Shown here in pieces: positions 57,891-64,000 of a DNA stretch of 64,000 nt. The position numbers were made by a program, and so were the translations under genes. This DNA comes from Puccinia triticina (Eukaryota; Basidiomycota; Pucciniomycetes; Pucciniales; Pucciniaceae). The DNA lies in contig NC_070563.1 in NCBI RefSeq assembly GCF_026914185.1, positions 3,493,001 to 3,557,000 of the forward strand, given 5' to 3'. Position 1 is the stretch's first letter; every line of letters starts with the position of its first letter. The notes below the pieces were generated by a model. It did not search any database and was not told where the DNA came from. It was given only the letters and a program-made list of their open reading frames with translations.

Positions 57891-58569
57891 GAATTTGAGC
57901 AGTGGTGTATGTAGCACTGTGATCTCTCCCGCGTGGAGGGGGCTTATGAATTATTGGTGTAAGACTCAAAAGTGGTAATGAAACCCTTTTGCTGAATGGT
58001 GAAAGGTATGATGGAGTTGCAAGCTCTGCCCTTCTGTTATCAGTCAACAACTTGCACAACACGCTGTCTCCGGACTCAGACACTAAGTCCAGATTACAAA
58101 AACACTGAGCTAGCTTGCTGGTGGTAAGGGCGGACATGCGATACATCACCTTAGAGGGCGTAGCTCCAGAAGTCTTGTCTGGTAGCTTATTGGCACCAGA
58201 GCTCTTGCCTGGGGACCCGCTGACTATGGGTTTCCTAGGAACAGGTGCTTCAGCACTAGGCTTGGCGTCTAGCCCGCAGCCTTCCGCGACAGTAGTAGGC
58301 GGGGCAGTCTTGGTTACAGTCACTGTGTCCCTCGCCAGCTTGGGAACAGTAGCCTTCTTGACTATGGACTCTGTTACTATGCTCCTGTAGTTACTAACCA
58401 GGCTAGTTAAGTGCCCAGATGGAGCTCCTGCAGAGGGCGGAGGTGGCATTCTAGGCTTCGGCCGAGGGCGCATAACAGGTTTCACCTTCACCTCAGTGGA
58501 AGCAGGAGTGGATTGGGGCAAGTCGAGATTGCCTAGAGCAGATGCTACCAGGGATTCACCCTCTACTCT
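57890..58569 (-). CDS. Unknown intronless Pro-rich ORF, half of a divergent pair
   Basis: Open from 58569 with no early ATG; downstream it runs into the GC-rich repeat, where the frame closes at 57808. Residues are Pro/Ser/Thr/Lys-rich (VMRPRPKPRMPPPP) in the first third. A more ordered region follows (LTTSKLAQCFCNLDLVSESG, SVLCKLLTDNRRAEL). Codon choice and lack of introns differ from nearby genes. I recognise no family. With the divergent ORF next to it, an integrated copy of a viral genome segment is one possibility, but I have no motif to show it. Confidence 0.4.
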
Positions 58570-58701
58570 TTAGGTGGTGGTCTCAATGGTCTCGGTGCGC
58601 CTATAGCAATACATATTTTCTGTACTCATGGCGTCTGCTTGTGCCCGAGCGAGGCACTCGCTCCATATCATAAGCAGCAAGCTGCAGTCACACCTACCCT
58701 T

Positions 58702-59436
58702 ATGTCTTCCACTTATGTGCCATATCAGCGGTCCCAAAGTGGAATACAACGCAAGGTACCCGGAAGGAGAAACACGGCTCATACGCAGCCATCTTCTACG
58801 CAACACCATACTACTACGTTAGTGTCAGGCTACAGCGCTCAGTCTCCCAGCCGTGAGCTTGGGCTTACCCAATCTGACATATTAGAGACGGTCTTAAGGC
58901 ATCTGACTGGCAACTCTCGTTTGAAGGTAGACCGAGAGAGCAGAAGACTATATGTTATAGCATCTCTCTCCTCCCTTACGCTGGATGTGTCTGCACGCTT
59001 CTTCATAAGACAACCGGTTTTGTTCACCGCTACCCTTCACGTGTCCGGCTGTCCAGAGCGCTATGTAGACGCGGCTACCTCTCAGCTGTCAAAGATGATG
59101 GGCTCATCGGGCACCTGCTCCGTGAACAAACAGGGCCATGACCTTTGCTCGCTTATGGGGAAGTACGCCTGTAACGTATATGACCTAATATTGCAGCAAT
59201 GCAGTACCTCTGTGGCGCGCAAGTCCATGGTGGCCACAGGAGACTCTGCCATATGTGCGTACGTAAGAATTGGTGCCACGACACAGCTGTGCACTCTGTC
59301 TTTGGATTGCGTGAGAATGATAGCTAACCAGGCCCCTGATGTGCTGCACCACGAGCTGGTGCTGTCACCTACAGGGAAGCGGATGGAAGTCCAAGCTAGA
59401 AATACTGAGATGAAAGGTTCATACAGGGGGAATTAG
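58702..59436 (+). CDS. Unknown intronless ORF, other half of divergent pair
   Basis: An open frame of 244 codons from the ATG at 58702; the frame is open further upstream without another clear ATG. After a Ser/Thr/Gln-rich start there is a folded-looking domain with SDILETVLRHLTG, RLYVIASLSSLTLDVSARFF, VLFTATLHVSGCPERYVD and LMGKYACNVYDLILQQC, rich in Cys and beta-strand patterns. I do not recognise it. There are no introns, and the start is about 130 bp from the divergent minus-strand frame. It could be an endogenised viral gene or a rust-specific gene. Confidence 0.5.
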   Translation: MSSTYVPYQRSQSGIQRKVPGRRNTAHTQPSSTQHHTTTLVSGYSAQSPSRELGLTQSDILETVLRHLTGNSRLKVDRESRRLYVIASLSSLTLDVSARFFIRQPVLFTATLHVSGCPERYVDAATSQLSKMMGSSGTCSVNKQGHDLCSLMGKYACNVYDLILQQCSTSVARKSMVATGDSAICAYVRIGATTQLCTLSLDCVRMIANQAPDVLHHELVLSPTGKRMEVQARNTEMKGSYRGN

Positions 59437-59754
59437 TGTATACACAAAGTCTGAGGCTGCAGAAACAGTGTAAATGATGTCATACTATGTATATAAAGGA
59501 GTGTATGTAGTTAATATGTAATGAGTGTAGCCTGACAGGGAGATGTATGTTTGTATCATGTGATATGTATAAGTGTACTACTGTGGAACTTGGGTTGAGG
59601 CAGGTGACAGCTGGGTTACTGGGGCTGGCCGTGCCATGAGGTGTAACTTCCACACTAAAGGGGCCCAGGGGTGCTTCCAGTGGTGGCTAGGGGTGAAATT
59701 GGCCATAGAATCCATCCCTGTTGTCTATTTGGTGTCATCTTGAGGTCAGGTTGC
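59437..59754. other. No gene seen
   Basis: Sequence downstream of the 59436 stop with TATGTAT-rich stretches. Nothing further is supported. Confidence 0.4.
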
Positions 59755-59960
59755 AAGTGGGCCGGGCCCGGGCCCAAAATTGGTGTCCAGGCCCGGCCCG
59801 CGCTGAAAGGCGGGCTGGGCTGGGCCGGGTCAAAATGAACCAAAGCTCTGCCCAGCCCATGGCCCAGGAAGCAGCCTTCGGGCTGGGCTCGGGCCGGCCC
59901 ATGGGCTCTGAGTAATGTAGTCGGGCTGGGCTTGGGTTGGCCCATGGGCTCTGAGTAATG
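59755..59960. repeat. GC-rich GGGCC repeat with 47-bp tandem duplication
   Basis: GGGCCGGGCCCGGGCCC near the left; then GGCCCATGGGCTCTGAGTAA occurs twice about 44-47 bp apart (about 59896 and 59939), each followed by TGTAGT. Confidence 0.7.
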
Positions 59961-60111
59961 TAGTTGGGTTGGCAGGTCAACCAGCTCATGCGCATCTAGG
60001 TTTTAGAGGCCCGGAGGCACTTATTTCTCTTGAGGTCACTAATATTTCAGAATGCACACTTAATTCATGTATATATTTTAGATAGGAGTAGCACCGTGTT
60101 TTTAAAGCTAA

Positions 60112-60844
60112 CTAGAGGCCAAGGCGGCTACGCCGCTGCAAACCAAAGGTTTTCCCCTCACCCCCCTACCCCCCATTCTGTGAAACTCCATAAAATATTA
60201 TGTGTCCTATGGGAGTTGAACCCATGTCTCTTATATCCATGTCAAGTGTACTAACCACTGTACTAAGGACGCTTGGATATGAATGGCTGCAGGTGGGTGA
60301 ATGAACATCCACTGGTGTCACATGAAGATCCCTAATTGAGGGTAAGACCTGTAAATGACAGGTCATGAATGAGTGACACCAGCAGGTATGATAAAGCTAA
60401 GAGTAGCAGAACCACAACCTGACACATTCTTCCTCAGCTAGAGCAAGATGTTAGCTTATGATAAAGAAATTGTGTATATGCTGATCAGCAGAGATCAACT
60501 ATTTGTTATATTGAAAAGCATAATGAAATTCCTGAAGTATATAGGCTATCCCAAGAAGTGAGGAATATGACGCCTGTGACTGCATTTCATTGAAAAGGAA
60601 GGCAGCCAGAGCTCATCCTAGAGGTTTGAATTCATCACCACAATGAGGAACGCACTTCAAACAAGTGTGAGATATCATTATTGGAGTGCAGATTCCATAA
60701 AAGTGAGAGGAGGAAGGAGGAAACAAAGTTAAAATAAATGATAGTCAAACAGGGCTGGTCAAGAAGAACTGCAGTAGTAGTTCTCCACGCTTGATCAAAA
60801 AAACTATGGGGGGCTTTTGGATACAATTAAATTTAACACTTGGA
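60112..60844 (-). mobile_element. Complete small non-autonomous Helitron, 733 bp
   Basis: On minus it starts TCCAAGTGTTAAATTT (60844) and ends GCAGCGGCGTAGCCGCCTTGG, CCT, then CTAG (60115-60112); host bases are A at 60111 and T at 60845. A G-rich tract (GGGGGGTAGGGGGGTGAGGG on minus) precedes the hairpin. It has no coding capacity and contains a tRNA-like sequence. Confidence 0.85.
60190..60268 (-). tRNA. tRNA-like sequence (pseudogene) inside Helitron
   Basis: On minus: GCGTCCT at the 5' side pairs six of seven with AGGACAC. There is an A box TAGTACAGTGGTTAG, and a T arm ATGGGTTCAACTCCCAT with a perfect 5-bp stem. The anticodon arm pairs poorly and lacks the usual T33, so it is probably a tRNA pseudogene carried by the Helitron. 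Confidence 0.5.
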
Positions 60845-61039
60845 TGAGAATCAAACCACTAAGTTTTTTTACTGAAAGGTTTTTTTGTAGTCTTTGATTT
60901 TTGATACTAATTGGTGGCAATGTGGAGCACATCACATTTGCTTGATGATGTACCTTGAGGGGGTTCAGTGCAGTCCCTTCCCCAGCCAAACCTGACACCA
61001 GTTTCACCAATTGAGAGAATTTTCAAGTGTCTTTCTGAC

Positions 61040-61345
61040 CACAGTGGGTTGCTACTTTACAGTTATTGTTAACGTAACGGTATTGTAGCAATTTTTGGCC
61101 CCTCTATGCTAAACTTTTTTGCTCAATAATGCACTACTTTTCTTGATAAAGTGTTACTTTGCTCAACAACACATTAATTTATTAGTAACAGGCTAACAGC
61201 CATACAAAAGTGGCCAGTCTACAATAAATGTGATGCGGCTATCCGCGCGCTAGCATTAACAATAACTGCAAAAATGATAAGCGCAGGGCACTAATTTACT
61301 CTACAGCCCTGGATTTTTTAGAGTAAAGTAGCAACACACCATTCT
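61040..61345. mobile_element. MITE related to 40680-41159
   Basis: Ends GTGGGTTGCTACTTTAC and TAAAGTAGCAACACAC. The inner AGTTATTGTTAACG and GGCTATCCGCGCGCTAGC match the other copy. A clear target duplication was not found. Confidence 0.75.
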
Positions 61346-62639
61346 AGACAGACTTGAAACTGTATAACTTTGTTTGTTTCAGTAAATTTGATTTATTCAG
61401 ATGCTTGAATTGTGCCATTATTTCAGCTCATCATTGTAGGAAAAACATGTTCATGCAACGAAATATTTAATTTGACAATAAAAATACTGGTAAAGGAGAA
61501 TGAAACCATAGATGACTAAAAGCATAGATGTAAGACTAAAAAATACAAATGAAAAATCATACTGGGGAGTTGGAAGATCAGAAAAGACTTGAAAATAGAA
61601 CAGGGGTGTCAATACACTTTTTGATGATGTCAGCATCCTCTCAAGTTCCGGTCATGAGGATCTGTCACAACTTGAGTTGGAACTTTGAAACCAAAAGGGA
61701 AAAGTTGAAGTAGGGAGGGAAGTAGATTAGTAAAAAAAAACTGCAAAAGGTCAAAGCTTCCTTGAAGATAAGCCGTCCTCACACAGCTGTGACTGTCTGC
61801 GACAGCTGTCCCTGTCAGTAGTTGTATAAGTAGCATCAGCAATGTGGAGTCAGAATTGGAGGTGGAAGAGCTGGGGACTGTTGATGGTGCTGCTCCTGGA
61901 GCATGGTTGGCACTGTGCGCCGGATGCAAGGTGCGCTGCTGATTGTGCGGTGTGGAACTCCTACCGTGCCAGGCGGTAGGCAGAGCGTTGAGGGGATAGG
62001 TGCTGTTGAGGCTGCCCTCGTGGGTGGTCCTAGAAATGAGATGAGGATCAAAAAGAGTGATAGCGTTGGGGGGGGATTTTTGAGAGACGACGGGGATGGA
62101 ATACCGTCGGCGGTGGTTGGTTTGTTGAGGATCGGATGATGATGATAAGAGGATCAGGAATAGTGCTGGGGATACTGCCAGCGGATCAGAAAAAAAGGTG
62201 ATGTAATTTCTCTTGGATCAGAGCAAGTCCCATGCCGTCCCATCCTCCAAGTTTGAACTCGAACTTGGACTTTGGGGAGTGACATGCCACAGGACATGTC
62301 ATCACATCCTTAACTACACACAACAGAGAGCTAGGAAAGAAACCACAAACAAAGGAAAACAGCACAACAAACAGAGACAAAACCCACATAGCTATGTGTT
62401 AGGACCAAGAAATATGAAGAGGTGATAAGTCAGAAGCAACAAAAAAAAAAAAAAAAAAATAACACCAAAACAAATAAAGTCAAGTTTGATCAAACTGAAT
62501 AATAATATAATACTAATGATGAAGAAGAGAAAAAAAATGAAACAAAAGAAATCTTGATGAGTCTTGAGGATCTTGATCTTGAGATGAATATCTTGAGGTG
62601 TGAAAATGTTGATAATCTTGATCTTGAGGCTTAGAACCA
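61346..62639. other. No supported gene
   Basis: AT-rich DNA with poly(A) near 62436-62460. Frames on both strands at 61630-62140 are Pro/Ser-rich but not convincing. Confidence 0.4.
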
Positions 62640-63890
62640 GATTGAACACCACAGCGGCTTTTCCTGACCTCGTCAAGCCCAAGGCCAGGCATCAAGCCCC
62701 TTCCCATGCTCATCTTCTTTTTCCTGCTCCCGATCCTCAACAGCAGAAGTGGTTTATGAGGGTGAGGTAAAGACAGCGCCAATGGGGCAGGAGACATGGC
62801 TGGCGGTGAGGGAGCTTGGGACCGGCTGCTTGGCCCGGCCGCTGCCATTGCCCACCGCCACTGCCCTCATCTGAGTTATTGTTCTTTCTCCGGAGGCTGG
62901 GGACGCCCATGATAAACATTGCAGCAGAGGGGGAGGGGTTCTTGAAGAGCTAAGAACGCACAGAGGTCATATAGAGGGGTATGAGGGTGCATGGTGAGAG
63001 GAGGGGGGAGGAGGAGGAAGGACCCAGGAGTGGAGTTTCTTGATAACCTGGTCAAGCGGGTTGTGGGGCAAAAAGGTATGGGAAAGGGGGCCAGCAGTCG
63101 CCGCCGCTGGCAAGTTGATATCATGCTGTTGGTGTTGTTGGGAGGAGGAGGAAGGACATGGAGGGTTAGAGAACGATGGGGGGCAGGAGGCGGCGGCAGA
63201 TGAGTGGGTAGAGAGGAAGTGGTTGCGGACGGCGCGTTTACTGATGAGAAGCTGGCGGTGGACCCAGGTGGAGAAGTTGAGGGAGCTCAGGAAGGCGTGT
63301 AGAAGGTAGAGACGGAGAAGCTGGCCATGAGCCGGGATCAAAACTCAAATGTGGTGGTGTGTTCCTTCAAGGATTTGAAGGAGGCTGTCCGGCGGGGCTC
63401 TCTGCCTATCGCTCTGTCCCCCGTCGAAAATATGAGCATATACTACTGTACTACCAAAATAAAAGATTAAGGAGGAGAAACCACTCACTCAACCACTGGC
63501 AGCAGGGGGTGAAGTAGCTTTGGCAATGGAGGGGCTTGGGGAACTGCCTAGGGAGCACGGAGAAATTCCAGGCAATGAAGATGTCAACCTGGTGGTAGTC
63601 CTTGCACTCAAGACAGAGCGGGAGCTGCTTGACCACCGCATTGTTCTTGTGCAGCACCTGCTCCGCTCCGTCAGCAGCCCAATGTCGTGGTTGAGAGTCG
63701 CAGACACAGCACATTCGGCCAGGGCTTCTCCTGCTATCGAGGTCGCCACCATTGTGTCGCCGAGACAGCTGTTGGATGAGAGAAATCAAGTCAGCCATAA
63801 TACACATAGCAATTGTGGAAGATTGAGGGACCAGACAACAAACAAGCCACTGAAGCTACCTCGGCGCCGAGTTAGTACTTGTTGATTGAC
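62640..63890 (-). other. GC-richer segment, possible host gene, unresolved
   Basis: Minus-strand frames at 63341-62967 (LRLYLLHAFLSSLNFSTWVH) and 63807-63451 (VVKQLPLCLECKDYHQVD) look more coding-like than their surroundings, and AG acceptors such as CATCCAACAG precede some. The plus strand is also open over 63520-63885. I cannot choose a consistent exon chain or recognise a family. Confidence 0.25.
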
Positions 63891-64000
63891 CACCCCAGCC
63901 TGGCGAGAGCAACAAAAGCGCCCAGGGAGATCATCCAATGGCGAGGGCACCGCCTAGCGGTGGTCAGAGAATAGTATAGTCTGGTCAGGTTATGCAACAG

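Overview
The window looks like a repeat-dense stretch of a basidiomycete nuclear genome, most likely a rust fungus (Pucciniales). The reasons are spliceosomal introns of about 50-60 nt, a fungal ERG28 (ergosterol) gene, Ty3/Gypsy elements with chromodomain-like tails, Helitrons with a fungal-type RepHel protein, and a KDZ transposon. Genus and species cannot be read from the sequence. Nearly everything is mobile DNA, much of it nested. The host genes I can support are an apparently intact ERG28 (41820-42756, minus), a gene for a predicted secreted protein (7328-8738, plus), and damaged genes around the KDZ and Mutator-like insertions.

Layout. 1-6741: the 3' part of an autonomous Helitron, with an intron-containing Rep/helicase gene on plus, a convergent spliced accessory gene on minus (two possible OB folds), and a hairpin-CTAG terminus at 6741. 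7328-8738: secreted-protein gene. 9.3-17.9 kb: LTR remnants and a minus-strand Gypsy element lacking protease, RT and RNase H. Its 3' LTR is split by a complete 3.25-kb Helitron (11303-14550) that carries a COQ1 gene fragment. 18139-29848: an 11.7-kb KDZ transposon with terminal inverted repeats, a cargo gene with an HMG-box-like segment, and a decayed KDZ transposase. 30469-31627: a non-autonomous Mutator-like element with a perfect 9-bp target duplication and an internal array of palindromes. 32.0-38.5 kb: a solo LTR, a chromovirus remnant, an LTR with nested inserts, two TA-flanked elements filled with palindromic repeats, and a large fold-back element. 39.1-41.2 kb: an RT scrap, an eRF1 gene fragment and a MITE. 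41.8-42.8 kb: ERG28. 43775-55137: a full-length Gypsy element with 957-bp LTRs and a GGTAG target duplication, whose RNase H region is split by a 2.8-kb Helitron (46735-49529). 55.3-64.0 kb: palindromic arrays, a tRNA-derived SINE, an unusual divergent pair of intronless ORFs, a 733-bp Helitron and another MITE.

Two themes link the window. First, one Helitron family recurs: 5' end TCCAAGT, 3' GC-rich hairpin followed by about 8-10 nt and CTAG, insertion between A and T. It has moved recently into both Gypsy elements, once with an exact empty site visible in a second LTR copy. Second, mobile-element genes are broken mostly by TGA codons at positions where CGA (Arg) would restore the reading frame, and the two LTRs of the full-length Gypsy element differ only at CpG sites. 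Together these suggest CpG-directed mutation, either RIP-like or from methylated-cytosine deamination.
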